Notes under the pieces: model-generated
Told to the model about the DNA's origin: nothing
The model's input: only the letters and a program-made list of their open reading frames with translations
Databases searched by the model: none
Source: a virus
Direction: 5' to 3' (one strand)
DNA length: 42,012 nucleotides
IMG/VR virus record: IMGVR_UViG_3300043399_000179
Span: 1-42,012 of that record
Position numbers and translations under genes: made by a program
Part shown: positions 8,607 through 15,294 of the stretch, piece after piece
Numbering within the stretch: position 1 is the stretch's first letter
Layout: each line of letters begins with the position of its first letter

Positions 8607-9052
8607 CCGCTGTTAACAGAGAAGACTTTATTGTCATCCACGTTACACTGCCATCGGGATTTGAGTGTAAGATTCCTGCAAGGGGATTCAATCTCAAGTC
8701 TTGGTTGGCATTCGAAGATAGACTTGGTTCTAAGTATACATATGATGTAGTACCAGAAAAAGTATATCAACATGTTTTATTAGGAGACCCAGACGAATGT
8801 CTATCATCGCCACCTGTGGACACACCGTCCAAGAAATCGAAGACACCCTCGACATCGCCACAAAAGAGTGGACGATCAACGAAGACGGTTGGCAAAAAGC
8901 CATCGGCTACAAAACCGTCTGCAAAACCTGCTACCAAGAGTACAAGAAAAACGGTGCGCTCATCGACAGCGAAGCCGAAGAGTTCGACTGGCTCCACAAC
9001 AAGGAAGAAGATTAATGAACCTAGCAAGCCTACGCGAGTACGCAAAGCATAA
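8603..9052 (+). CDS. unknown protein with S/T/P/K-rich tail, overlapping two genes
   Basis: A 149-residue frame beginning in an ATGA overlap. Residues 1-65 look like an ordinary small folded domain (DFIVIHVTLPSGFECKIP, then a Trp/Phe-containing helix). Residues 66-149 are low complexity, nearly all Ser, Thr, Pro, Ala, Lys and Arg, and this part overlaps the complete downstream gene at 8797 in another frame. Because third positions of that gene are second positions here, its C-ending codons create the Ser/Thr/Pro/Ala codons. Either the tail is a real basic disordered segment in dual-coding DNA, or it is a passive by-product. Function unknown. Confidence 0.6.
   Translation: MTAVNREDFIVIHVTLPSGFECKIPARGFNLKSWLAFEDRLGSKYTYDVVPEKVYQHVLLGDPDECLSSPPVDTPSKKSKTPSTSPQKSGRSTKTVGKKPSATKPSAKPATKSTRKTVRSSTAKPKSSTGSTTRKKINEPSKPTRVRKA
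8797..9015 (+). CDS. small Cys/His zinc-binding-like protein
   Basis: A 72-residue acidic protein with ATCGHT near the N-terminus and CKTCY near residue 44, a possible C-x-H plus C-x2-C zinc site. ATG 8797 is preceded by TAGGAGA at ideal spacing, so translation is likely even though the gene lies wholly within the upstream frame. Codon use is strongly C-ending (GCC, ACC, ATC, GAC), unlike most neighbours. Its stop overlaps the start of the Acb1-like gene (TAATG). No named family recognised. Confidence 0.75.
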   Translation: MSIIATCGHTVQEIEDTLDIATKEWTINEDGWQKAIGYKTVCKTCYQEYKKNGALIDSEAEEFDWLHNKEED

Positions 9053-9518
9053 AGATGGCACATATGTGGCATTTGAGATGTCACAAGCCAGCAAAGATTT
9101 ACTGGATAATTTTGTCCAGATGAATCTTGGATTAACAGAACGAGTAGACAAGAGTGCATATCACACAACTGTGATCTACTCTAGAACACCTGTACCATCA
9201 GCCGAGCGACATAAAGGATTCAGTGAGAATCAATCAGCAAGTGTTATTGGCTATGAAGTATTTCCTACCAAGAACGATGGTAAGTGTTTGGTGATGCGTA
9301 TACAATGCCCATTTGCTGAAGAACTAAACAAGCAGTTGACTATTGAGGGTGCCACATCTGATTATCCAGAGTACAAACCTCATGTGACACTTGCTTACAA
9401 TATGACTCAAGAAGTTGATCCTGCTACTATGCCCTTGCCACAGTTCGATCTAGTTTTTGATACTCTAAAGGTAGAGCCACTTGATGCAGAATATACCCCA
9501 AAAAACGCAGACAATTAA
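9015..9518 (+). CDS. acb1: 2H phosphodiesterase, probable anti-CBASS nuclease Acb1
   Basis: A 167-residue protein of the 2H phosphoesterase fold, with the two signature motifs HTT at His50-Thr52 (YHTTVIYS) and HVT at His123-Thr125 (PHVTLAYN). The N-terminal GTYVAFEMS and the phrase HTTVIYSRTPVPS match what is known of T4 Acb1 (gp57B), which cleaves the cyclic di- and trinucleotide messengers of CBASS defence. The length is close to the T4 protein (about 150). ATG 9015 overlaps the previous stop and has AAGGAAG upstream; an open upstream extension to 8868 is judged spurious. The alternative is a generic 2'-5' RNA ligase-like enzyme. Confidence 0.8.
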   Translation: MNLASLREYAKHKDGTYVAFEMSQASKDLLDNFVQMNLGLTERVDKSAYHTTVIYSRTPVPSAERHKGFSENQSASVIGYEVFPTKNDGKCLVMRIQCPFAEELNKQLTIEGATSDYPEYKPHVTLAYNMTQEVDPATMPLPQFDLVFDTLKVEPLDAEYTPKNADN

Positions 9519-9813
9519 CGATCTGTTTGATAACATTAACTTCAATGTTTATGATTATCCAATAGGTGGCAAGATGGTAGTTGCAAAGTATGCGCTACCA
9601 ATTTACTACGCCACACTTGCAGAAACAGACTCTGCTGTTCGAGAACAAATTAAAACATCTCTGCTTCAACAAACGATTGACCATATATTGCAGAATAAAC
9701 TTTGCGAGTTCACTCAGATGCGATCTATTGATGGTCAAACGACAGTGGCTTGCAGGTTGTACTTGGCTCCAAATGACCAGATCAAGATTCTTAGAGTTGC
9801 CAATAAAATCTAA
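9484..9813 (+). CDS. hypothetical protein
   Basis: A 109-residue protein of unknown function starting inside the last 35 bases of the Acb1-like gene; ATG 9484 is adjacent to an alternative TTG at 9481, and no strong ribosome site is visible. The body has mixed alpha/beta character (DYPIGGKMVVAKYALPIYYA; TVACRLYLAPND). The stop codon lies at the start of the next palindromic cassette, and the gene closes this operon. Confidence 0.65.
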   Translation: MQNIPQKTQTINDLFDNINFNVYDYPIGGKMVVAKYALPIYYATLAETDSAVREQIKTSLLQQTIDHILQNKLCEFTQMRSIDGQTTVACRLYLAPNDQIKILRVANKI

Positions 9814-9888
9814 TACTTAAGTATTACTTTTAAAGACCCTACCGAGTGTAGGGTTTTTGTTGTCTTTTATGATTAACTGATGTATAAT
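9811..9888 (+). promoter_or_regulatory. terminator-promoter cassette 3
   Basis: Palindrome TAATACTTAAGTATTA (9811-9826) including the stop codon. Terminator stem AAAGACCCTAC 9832-9842 with GTAGGGTTTTT 9848-9858. Promoter TTGTCT 9860-9865, 17-base spacer, TATAAT 9883-9888. Same plan as the copy at 3743, with the terminator loop in the opposite orientation (CGAGT versus ACTCG). Confidence 0.88.
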
Positions 9889-9913
9889 AACTACAGTTGA
9901 TTAGGAAAACGAT

Positions 9914-10057
9914 ATGAACCGAAATGATCTGATTGAATTGATTCTTGACCATGCGATCCAACGTGGTGAGTATTCCCAGTTGTTTATGGATCGTCTCCAT
10001 GGTAGCAATGATGCTGAACTGAGCGAGTTGCTCGAGAAATTTGAAGAAACTGTCTAA
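9914..10057 (+). CDS. small acidic helical protein
   Basis: A 47-residue frame starting MNRNDLIELILDH, preceded by TTAGGA and directly downstream of cassette 3. It is helical and acidic (ends ELSELLEKFEETV). AAGGA at its stop codon serves as the ribosome site of the RNA ligase gene. Too short for family assignment; it could be a leader peptide or a small regulator. Confidence 0.65.
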   Translation: MNRNDLIELILDHAIQRGEYSQLFMDRLHGSNDAELSELLEKFEETV

Positions 10058-10067
10058 GGAATTTGTT

Positions 10068-11093
10068 ATGCGTAAACTTGCTAAAATTGTTAAGATTGAT
10101 GAACTGAACCCCATCGAAGGTGCTGACGCCATCGAGTGCGCTGTTGTTGGTGGTTGGAAGGTAGTGGCTCAGAAGGGTCTGTACAATGTCGGTGATCTGG
10201 CTGTGTACTTCGAGATCGACTCTTGGATTCCTACCGAGTTGGCTCCATTCCTGTCTAAAGGTAAAGAGCCTCGCGAGTTCGAAGGTGTTAAGGGTGAACG
10301 CCTGAAGACTATCAAGCTGCGTGGTCAGTTGTCTCAGGGTCTGTTGATGCCAATTCCATCCGAATTTAATGATCCAAATCATTTCGTCGAAGGGTTTGAT
10401 GTTACTGAATTGCTTGGTATCAAGAAGTGGGAGAAGCCTGTTAATGCCCAGCTGGCTGGTGTGTGCCGTGGTAACTTTCCATCTCTGATTCCCAAGACTG
10501 ATCAAGAACGTGCTCAAAACCTAAAGAAAGAAATTGGTCAAGCCATGGCTGTTGAGCAAGCATTCGAAGTCACTGAGAAGCTGGAAGGTTCTTCAATGAC
10601 TTGCTACTTGATTGATGGTGAGTTCGGTGTTTGCTCTCGTAATCTTGACTTGAAAGAAACCGAAGGCAACTCTTTCTGGTCTACTGCTCGTCGTGATGGT
10701 GTCGAAGAAAAGATGCGTGAGCAATTTGGTCTTCGAGACTTTGCTCTACAAGGTGAGCTGATTGGTCCAGGGATCCAAGGTAACATCTACGGATTGAAAG
10801 ATACACAATTCCGTATCTTTGATATCTACGATATCCGTCGTGGCGAGTACGTTGATCCAATGACTCGTCAAGCTATCGTTGGAGAGATGGAACTTGCACA
10901 TGTGCCTGTTCTGACTTACCAAGCTAAGTTGACGGACACTCTTGGCATCACTGACATCGATGGCTTGCTGAAGTTCGCTGAAGGTAAGTCTACTCTGGCT
11001 GATGTTGAGCGTGAAGGTGTTGTGTTCAAGGAAATCAATGGTGGTTTCACCTTCAAAGCAATCTCTAACAAGTACCTGCTAGGAGAAAAGTGA
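10068..11093 (+). CDS. RNA ligase, DraRnl/Rnl5-like
   Basis: A 341-residue ATP-dependent RNA ligase. The N-terminal about 125 residues form an OB-fold-like module (VVGGWKVVAQKGLYNVGDLAVYFEID) as in the Deinococcus DraRnl family, not the T4 Rnl1 or Rnl2 arrangement. The nucleotidyltransferase motifs follow: motif I EKLEG with the adenylated Lys171, motif III-region FALQGELIGPG, motif IV EGVVFK and motif V FKAIS. It seals 3'-OH/5'-phosphate RNA ends in the cytoplasm. ATG 10068 is chosen because AAGGA lies just upstream. A 5'-kinase gene follows two genes later, so a break-repair role against RNA-cutting defences is likely. Confidence 0.88.
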   Translation: MRKLAKIVKIDELNPIEGADAIECAVVGGWKVVAQKGLYNVGDLAVYFEIDSWIPTELAPFLSKGKEPREFEGVKGERLKTIKLRGQLSQGLLMPIPSEFNDPNHFVEGFDVTELLGIKKWEKPVNAQLAGVCRGNFPSLIPKTDQERAQNLKKEIGQAMAVEQAFEVTEKLEGSSMTCYLIDGEFGVCSRNLDLKETEGNSFWSTARRDGVEEKMREQFGLRDFALQGELIGPGIQGNIYGLKDTQFRIFDIYDIRRGEYVDPMTRQAIVGEMELAHVPVLTYQAKLTDTLGITDIDGLLKFAEGKSTLADVEREGVVFKEINGGFTFKAISNKYLLGEK

Positions 11094-11419
11094 TGGATCT
11101 AGAAATGTCGCAAAAACACAAGATGTGGACAAAGCAAATACTGATTCACGGTTATTACTTGCAACGCACTTGTTCGGCTTGTCCCGAACAGTACGATGTG
11201 TTTGATAATAAAGATCAGCAAGTTGCTTATCTGCGTCTGCGACATGGACATTTCTATGCGTCAGTGCCAGACGTTGGTGGTGACGTCGTTTACGAAGCTG
11301 ATCCAGAAGGTGATGGTTGCTTTATGGATCATGAGCGTGTCAAGTATTTGACCGAAGCAATTCTTGCATTGCAAGAGTATTATATCAATCGTCGTTGGGA
11401 CACTGGAGAATATCTGTGA
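11093..11419 (+). CDS. hypothetical protein between ligase and kinase
   Basis: A 108-residue protein with no recognised family. It opens MDLEMSQKHKMWTKQI after a good AGGAGA site, overlaps the ligase stop (TGATG), and its own stop overlaps the GTG start of the kinase. It contains two Cys (CSACP) and an acidic central segment. Position between two RNA-repair enzymes suggests a linked role, but nothing in the sequence proves it. Confidence 0.7.
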   Translation: MDLEMSQKHKMWTKQILIHGYYLQRTCSACPEQYDVFDNKDQQVAYLRLRHGHFYASVPDVGGDVVYEADPEGDGCFMDHERVKYLTEAILALQEYYINRRWDTGEYL

Positions 11420-11883
11420 ATAAATTATACGTATTGGTCGGTGTTCCAGCATCTGGTAAGTCCACGTGGACAAGCAACCAGATCTGGGCTAAAGATATTC
11501 CTGTCGTATCCACCGATCGATTCGTTGAGGAATATGCTGCCAAGCATGGCAAGACTTACTCTGAAGTGTTTGAAGAGTACATGCCAATTGCAGTTAAACT
11601 GATGGCTAACCAAGTATTGATCTGTCAAGCTAACAAGACAGACATTATCTGGGATCAAACATCTACAACTGTGGCAACACGTGCAAAAAAGATTCGTATG
11701 TTGCCTGAGTATTACAAAATTGCAGTGGTGTTCAAGACTCCACCAACAGCTGAATTGCAACGTCGTTTGGCTAGTCGTCCAGGGAAAACAATTCCTTGGG
11801 ATGTGGTGTCCAATATGGCTGCACAATTAGAAGCTGAACCTCCTACAAAGGAAGAAGGTTTCGATGAAATCTGGTACACATAA
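11416..11883 (+). CDS. polynucleotide 5'-kinase-like P-loop protein
   Basis: A 155-residue kinase of the T4 Pnkp 5'-kinase type. It has P-loop GVPASGKST (residues 9-17), VVSTDRF with an acceptor-site Asp, IIWDQT with a conserved Asp/Gln, and a lid-like RRLASRPGKTIP. The start is GTG 11416, overlapping the previous TGA, with GGAGA upstream. It covers only the kinase domain; the 3'-phosphatase half of T4 Pnkp is absent. It is expected to phosphorylate 5'-OH RNA or DNA ends for the ligase three reading frames upstream. A small-molecule kinase is the alternative. Confidence 0.8.
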   Translation: MNKLYVLVGVPASGKSTWTSNQIWAKDIPVVSTDRFVEEYAAKHGKTYSEVFEEYMPIAVKLMANQVLICQANKTDIIWDQTSTTVATRAKKIRMLPEYYKIAVVFKTPPTAELQRRLASRPGKTIPWDVVSNMAAQLEAEPPTKEEGFDEIWYT

Positions 11884-11891
11884 GGAATCGT

Positions 11892-12143
11892 ATGACACTT
11901 GAAGAACGAATCACACAGTTGGAACAACGTCTGGCTTTTATGGAAGGTCGTGTTGCTGCACTCGAGGCAAAGAATATGACCTATGGTCCACTGCCAACTA
12001 TTCCAGCACCAACCACACCAGTGAATCCTTGGTTGCCTAAGAATCCTTGGGAACCACCATATACAGTTACATGTAAGTTGGCTGATGGTACAACCAAAGA
12101 ATTTACATTAGATTCTCCAATATTGGCGATGACAAACAAATGA
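11892..12143 (+). CDS. coiled-coil plus proline-rich small protein
   Basis: An 83-residue protein. Residues 1-28 form a short leucine-heptad coiled coil (LEERITQLEQRLAFMEGRV). A Pro/Thr-rich linker (30-57) follows, then a compact beta segment ending with LADGTTKEFTLD. It probably oligomerises through the coiled coil. Preceded by AAGGAA; overlaps the next gene by ATGA. Confidence 0.7.
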   Translation: MTLEERITQLEQRLAFMEGRVAALEAKNMTYGPLPTIPAPTTPVNPWLPKNPWEPPYTVTCKLADGTTKEFTLDSPILAMTNK

Positions 12144-12505
12144 ATGAAACTCTAATTCTTATTGCTCTGTTGTTCACAAAGCATTTTGTTGTGGACTTTC
12201 CACTGCAAAAGCCATATCAGTGGATGAACAAAGGTACGTACGGACATCTTGGTGGCATCTTGCATGCTTGGTTGCATGGCTGTGCAACGGTGTTGTGCTT
12301 TTACTGGTGGGCACCAATGGCTGCTATCTATCTTGGTGTTATGGATATGATTATCCACTACCATATCGACTGGGCTAAGATGAACATCAACAAACACTAC
12401 GGATGGCGAGCAGACACCCATGAGCAGTTTTGGTGGTTGTTGGGCTTGGATCAATTCCTGCATGCACTGACTTACATTGGCTTGGTAGCAATGGTGACCC
12501 CATGA
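12140..12505 (+). CDS. DUF3307-like membrane protein
   Basis: A 121-residue, strongly hydrophobic protein with about three or four membrane segments and many His residues (LFTKHFVVDFPLQKPYQW; GGILHAWLHG; MIIHYHIDWAK; DQFLHALTYIG). This pattern fits the DUF3307 family found in phages and bacteria, whose function is unknown; the clustered His/Asp pairs might bind metal. It is flanked by ATGA overlaps on both sides, so it is translated together with the SLOG gene. Confidence 0.7.
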   Translation: MNETLILIALLFTKHFVVDFPLQKPYQWMNKGTYGHLGGILHAWLHGCATVLCFYWWAPMAAIYLGVMDMIIHYHIDWAKMNINKHYGWRADTHEQFWWLLGLDQFLHALTYIGLVAMVTP

Positions 12506-12960
12506 GTAATATCTACGAATGGATCGATGAGGGTGGATACTCTGAAGGTAAAACAGATGATCCTAAGTTCTTGGAGACTCAAGCCAAGTGGCATTCACTG
12601 ATTCCCAAACGCAGAGTTATCATTGCTGGTGGTCGTGACTACCATAACTACGATGCGCTGTTGGAAGCTGTCACTGAATCTGGTTTCACTATTGATGTGG
12701 TTGTTTCTGGTGGTGCCAATGGTGTTGATGCCATGGGTGAACGCTGGGCTGAAGAAAACGGTGTTAATCTAACTATATTCAGAGCCGACTGGCAAACTCA
12801 TGGTCGTGCTGCTGGTCCAATTCGTAACCGAAAGATGGCAGAGAATGCCGATGCGCTAATTGCTCTTTGGGATGGCAAGAGTCGTGGCACTAAGAATATG
12901 ATTGAAACTGCAACCAAACATGGGTTGATGGTTTATGTAAAAAGGATTGATAATGCTTAA
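12502..12960 (+). CDS. SLOG-domain protein (DUF2493 / YspA-like)
   Basis: A 152-residue protein. After a 38-residue N-terminal extension comes a Rossmann-like SLOG fold: VIIAGGRDY, then VVSGGANGVDAMGERWA, RAAGPIRNRKMAE and ALIALWDGKSRGT. These are the phosphate-binding loops of the cpYpsA/DUF2493 branch, a family proposed to bind nucleotide-derived ligands; a SLOG domain is also the sensor part of the Thoeris effector ThsA. ATG 12502 overlaps the previous stop. It lies directly before a macro-domain gene (8-base overlap), so both may act on related ADP-ribose-like ligands; that link is inference. Confidence 0.85.
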   Translation: MSNIYEWIDEGGYSEGKTDDPKFLETQAKWHSLIPKRRVIIAGGRDYHNYDALLEAVTESGFTIDVVVSGGANGVDAMGERWAEENGVNLTIFRADWQTHGRAAGPIRNRKMAENADALIALWDGKSRGTKNMIETATKHGLMVYVKRIDNA

Positions 12961-13429
12961 ACATACACAAGGTAATTTGATTGATCTTGCCGAAGGTGGA
13001 CATTTCGATGTCATCGTGCAAGGATGCAACTGCTTCAACACCATGGGTGGTGGTATTGCTCGCGAGATTCGTGGACGCTATCCCAGCGCTGCTGCTGTTG
13101 ATGCAGATACCCAACGTGGTGATATTATGAAGTTGGGTAACTGGACTGAAGTTACCATTGATGCGCCAACTGAAGGACACCAATTTATTATCGTCAATGC
13201 TTACACTCAATTCAAGATGAGCACTGGCGAAGATGTGTTTGAATATGATGCATTCGGTTGTGTTATCCGTAAACTTATTCGCTCTTTCCCAGCGCGACGT
13301 ATTGGCTTGCCTTACATTGGTATGGGCTTGGCAGGTGGAGATCCCGATATCATCATGGCTTATATCGAGAACTTTGCTGAAGAGCACGCAAAGAGTGGTG
13401 GCACTGTTACATTGGTAGAATTCAAATGA
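12953..13429 (+). CDS. macro-domain protein (ADP-ribose binding / hydrolase)
   Basis: A 158-residue single macro domain. Signature loops are visible: FDVIVQGCNCFNTMGGGIA (adenine and ribose-binding region with Asn and the GGG stretch) and LPYIGMGLAGGD (phosphate-binding loop). The early TQGNLIDLA also fits. It resembles the Poa1p/ADP-ribose-1''-phosphate phosphatase and de-ADP-ribosylase branch. Expected role: removing ADP-ribose from macromolecules, or processing ADP-ribose products of tRNA splicing or NAD+-consuming defences. ATG 12953 lies inside the SLOG gene and continues as ATGA into the next. Confidence 0.9.
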   Translation: MLKHTQGNLIDLAEGGHFDVIVQGCNCFNTMGGGIAREIRGRYPSAAAVDADTQRGDIMKLGNWTEVTIDAPTEGHQFIIVNAYTQFKMSTGEDVFEYDAFGCVIRKLIRSFPARRIGLPYIGMGLAGGDPDIIMAYIENFAEEHAKSGGTVTLVEFK

Positions 13430-13857
13430 GTGTGCGTTGCTGGGTGATTGCTGGTAATCAAGATCAATACCAGCAATATGTTAATCGTAAGTCCAAAGAA
13501 ATTGATGGTGTGAAGTTTTCATACGTCAGTCGACCAGAAACTCTCCGTGGGTTTGTTAATCCACATGGTGTGTTTATTGGTTCATGGCGTAGCCGAGATG
13601 ATATACTAGAGATACTAGAAATGCTGCTGGTTAGCACCAATACAGACACTAGTAAATTACAGAGACTCAAGACTGAAGTTTGGCAGCAAGCCACGCATCA
13701 ACAAATAAACAGTACAGCTATCAATTCAGCTGCAAAGCGACTGGCAGATGCAATTGACCAAGAAGTGATGAATACCATAAAATCATCGGCTGGTCAACTG
13801 AGTGATGGCAGCGTCAAACAAACTCAAGGTTACGAACATTATTTTCTGGAACAGTGA
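13426..13857 (+). CDS. hypothetical protein following the macro domain
   Basis: A 143-residue protein. The first about 65 residues look like a small alpha/beta domain (CWVIAGNQDQYQQY; HGVFIGSWRSRDDILEIL); the remainder is helical and Gln/Ser/Asn-rich. The opening VIAG and the later GSWRSRD recall nucleotide-binding loops, but no family can be named. ATGA overlap with the macro-domain gene implies co-translation. Confidence 0.7.
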   Translation: MSVRCWVIAGNQDQYQQYVNRKSKEIDGVKFSYVSRPETLRGFVNPHGVFIGSWRSRDDILEILEMLLVSTNTDTSKLQRLKTEVWQQATHQQINSTAINSAAKRLADAIDQEVMNTIKSSAGQLSDGSVKQTQGYEHYFLEQ

Positions 13858-13858
13858 C

Positions 13859-14107
13859 ATGACCGAAGAACAAGTAATTAAGGATATCATCCGTCGCGCC
13901 AATGCCAAGGTCAAGCTGATTCGCAAACATCAGAAAGAACTACAAGAGATATACGATCAGTGTAATCACCACGGGACAGTTGAACAGAAATCATCTTATT
14001 TCGGTGGTTCATACTACGATCATGCATACACTCGCTATTGGGCTCAGTGCACAGTCTGTGGAAAGAAGTCCGAGGAAGTGACCAAAGAGCACAGTTATTA
14101 TGGTTAA
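13859..14107 (+). CDS. small zinc-finger-like protein
   Basis: An 82-residue protein: a basic helical N-terminus (IIRRANAKVKLIRKHQKEL), then C-x2-H-H (CNHHG) and C-x2-C (CTVCGK), a plausible zinc-binding site. It begins one base after the previous stop. Phage proteins of this kind often contact nucleic acid or host RNA polymerase; no specific role can be assigned. Confidence 0.7.
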   Translation: MTEEQVIKDIIRRANAKVKLIRKHQKELQEIYDQCNHHGTVEQKSSYFGGSYYDHAYTRYWAQCTVCGKKSEEVTKEHSYYG

Positions 14108-14294
14108 TGACACTAATCCCGCCAAAGACTGGCCAGAAGACTTTGCACACGAAAATGGTATGTACTACTGTCGTTGTATGGTTTGTAAGGAACAATTCAT
14201 AGGTTACAAGCGTAGAGTGGTGTGTAAAGAATGCGATTCTAAACCCAAGTCATGCCCTTGGAACGAATGGAAGCCCAACAAGGATATATCATGA
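14100..14294 (+). CDS. small zinc-ribbon-like protein
   Basis: A 64-residue protein with several Cys pairs (YYCRCMVCKEQF and VVCKECDSKPKSC), enough for a compact zinc ribbon. Starts at ATG 14100 within the end of the previous gene and overlaps the next by ATGA. Function unknown. Confidence 0.7.
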   Translation: MVNDTNPAKDWPEDFAHENGMYYCRCMVCKEQFIGYKRRVVCKECDSKPKSCPWNEWKPNKDIS

Positions 14295-14545
14295 ACCCGA
14301 CAAAAACACTTGAGTACTGGACAGTTGAAAATACTGGTTGGAGCGGTGGTATTTCTTGGTTTAAAACTGGTGGCAGCGAGGCTAATCCACTACGCTTTAA
14401 GACCTTTGATACTGCCCATGAGTTTGCAGTTCGTAACAAGAACAAGTTTGATGATCCAGATCAGCTGTGGCGTGTGGTTTACACAAAGATCGAGCGTAGT
14501 GACCCCAACAAACGTGTGACCACAGAAGAATACCACATGGTATAA
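14291..14545 (+). CDS. hypothetical protein closing the SLOG-macro operon
   Basis: An 84-residue protein with aromatic-rich segments (YWTVENTGWSGGISWFK; FDTAHEFAVRNKNKF; LWRVVYTKIE). It appears to be a small alpha/beta fold of a type common in phage early regions, without known function. The stop codon runs into palindrome 4, marking the operon end. Confidence 0.7.
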   Translation: MNPTKTLEYWTVENTGWSGGISWFKTGGSEANPLRFKTFDTAHEFAVRNKNKFDDPDQLWRVVYTKIERSDPNKRVTTEEYHMV

Positions 14546-14635
14546 AGTAATACCTAAGGATTACATTTAAAGACCTTCATTTATTGAGGGTTTTGTCATT
14601 TAATCGTTGTCTTTTATTGCAATCGGCTGTATAAT
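14545..14635 (+). promoter_or_regulatory. terminator-promoter cassette 4
   Basis: Imperfect palindrome (AAGTAATACC...GGATTACATT, 14545-14566), then a wobble-rich terminator stem (AGACCTTCA with TGAGGGTTT, about 14570-14594). Promoter TTGTCT 14607-14612, 17-base spacer, TATAAT 14630-14635. The -10 box ends exactly 7 bases before the next start codon. Confidence 0.82.
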
Positions 14636-14641
14636 AACTAC

Positions 14642-14818
14642 ATGGAAACGAAAAAGACCCCCACTCGCCTCTACTACGCCAACACTTGGTTCACGATGCC
14701 TTTCCGTGTCCACGGATACTGGGTTGAGGATGCCACTGGTAAGAACGTCGCTGAAGCTGCTAGCCGAGAGTTGGCTGAAGCAATTAAACAGACCCTGAAC
14801 GCTATGGAGCCAAAATGA
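14642..14818 (+). CDS. hypothetical protein, probable leaderless mRNA
   Basis: A 58-residue protein starting METKKTPTRLYYANTWF. Its ATG lies exactly at the expected transcription start of cassette 4, so no leader or ribosome site exists; translation is probably leaderless. The sequence has an aromatic N-terminal half and an Ala/Glu helix (VAEAASRELAEAIKQ). Codons are more C-ending than in adjacent genes. Function unknown. Confidence 0.65.
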   Translation: METKKTPTRLYYANTWFTMPFRVHGYWVEDATGKNVAEAASRELAEAIKQTLNAMEPK

Positions 14819-14967
14819 AGTACATTCTAGTTGAAGCAACAAACCCCAAAGAGCTAATGGTTCGTGTGAACGATTTTATTAGTGAAGGCTACAAGCCACA
14901 AGGTGGAATAAGCGTTGCCTGCCACTATAGCGGTAGCATCTACTACACTCAAGCAATGGTGAAATAA
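14815..14967 (+). CDS. DUF1737-like small protein
   Basis: A 50-residue protein beginning MKYILVEATNPKELMVRV and ending with YYTQAMVK. The phrase VNDFISEGYKPQGGISV followed by a Tyr-rich strand is the typical DUF1737 pattern of small phage and bacterial proteins with unknown role. Overlaps the previous gene by ATGA. Confidence 0.7.
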   Translation: MKYILVEATNPKELMVRVNDFISEGYKPQGGISVACHYSGSIYYTQAMVK

Positions 14968-14968
14968 C

Positions 14969-15199
14969 ATGTCTGAATACGTCGTAGTCCACCTCTCTCC
15001 CAACTACAAATGCGCCCACGAGGACGATGCTCCCATCCTCTTCGAATCCGACTGTCTAGCTCAGGCTATCACCTACTCATCCAAGCGTTGGGACTCCGAG
15101 AAGGTCGATATAGCCGTTTATCAGCCTCGTACAGAGGGTTATCGCCAGATCAATCGTCACCCTGCTCGGGACGCTAGAGGACGTTTCGAGGTTCGATAA
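14969..15199 (+). CDS. hypothetical protein with C-ending codons
   Basis: A 76-residue protein (EYVVVHLSPNYKCAH; AITYSSKRWDSEKVDIAVYQ; HPARDARGRFEVR). Codon third positions are unusually rich in C, as in the gene at 8797, unlike the T-ending preference of most neighbours, which may point to recent transfer. No family recognised. Confidence 0.65.
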   Translation: MSEYVVVHLSPNYKCAHEDDAPILFESDCLAQAITYSSKRWDSEKVDIAVYQPRTEGYRQINRHPARDARGRFEVR

Positions 15200-15263
15200 T
15201 AACCCTCAGAAGTGTAGGTTATTCCAGAAACTTGTTGTCGGAGTTGCAAATCGGCTGTATAAT
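15198..15263 (+). promoter_or_regulatory. hairpin plus sigma70 promoter
   Basis: A 7-bp inverted repeat (AATAACC 15198-15204, GGTTATT 15217-15223), possibly a weak terminator, then TTGTCG 15235-15240, 17-base spacer, TATAAT 15258-15263. The following leader (CTACAGTTGATTAGGAAA) nearly repeats the one after cassette 3. Confidence 0.75.
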
Positions 15264-15294
15264 AACTACAGTTGATTAGGAAAGAAAGACCCAA

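Noticed and set aside
8868-9014. Upstream extension of the Acb1-like gene to an earlier start
   Set aside because: The extension is Arg/Gln-rich and unlike the family; a proper start at 9015 overlaps the previous stop and has a ribosome site.
11416-11883. Full T4-type kinase-phosphatase
   Set aside because: The protein ends after the kinase domain at 155 residues; no HAD phosphatase motifs follow.
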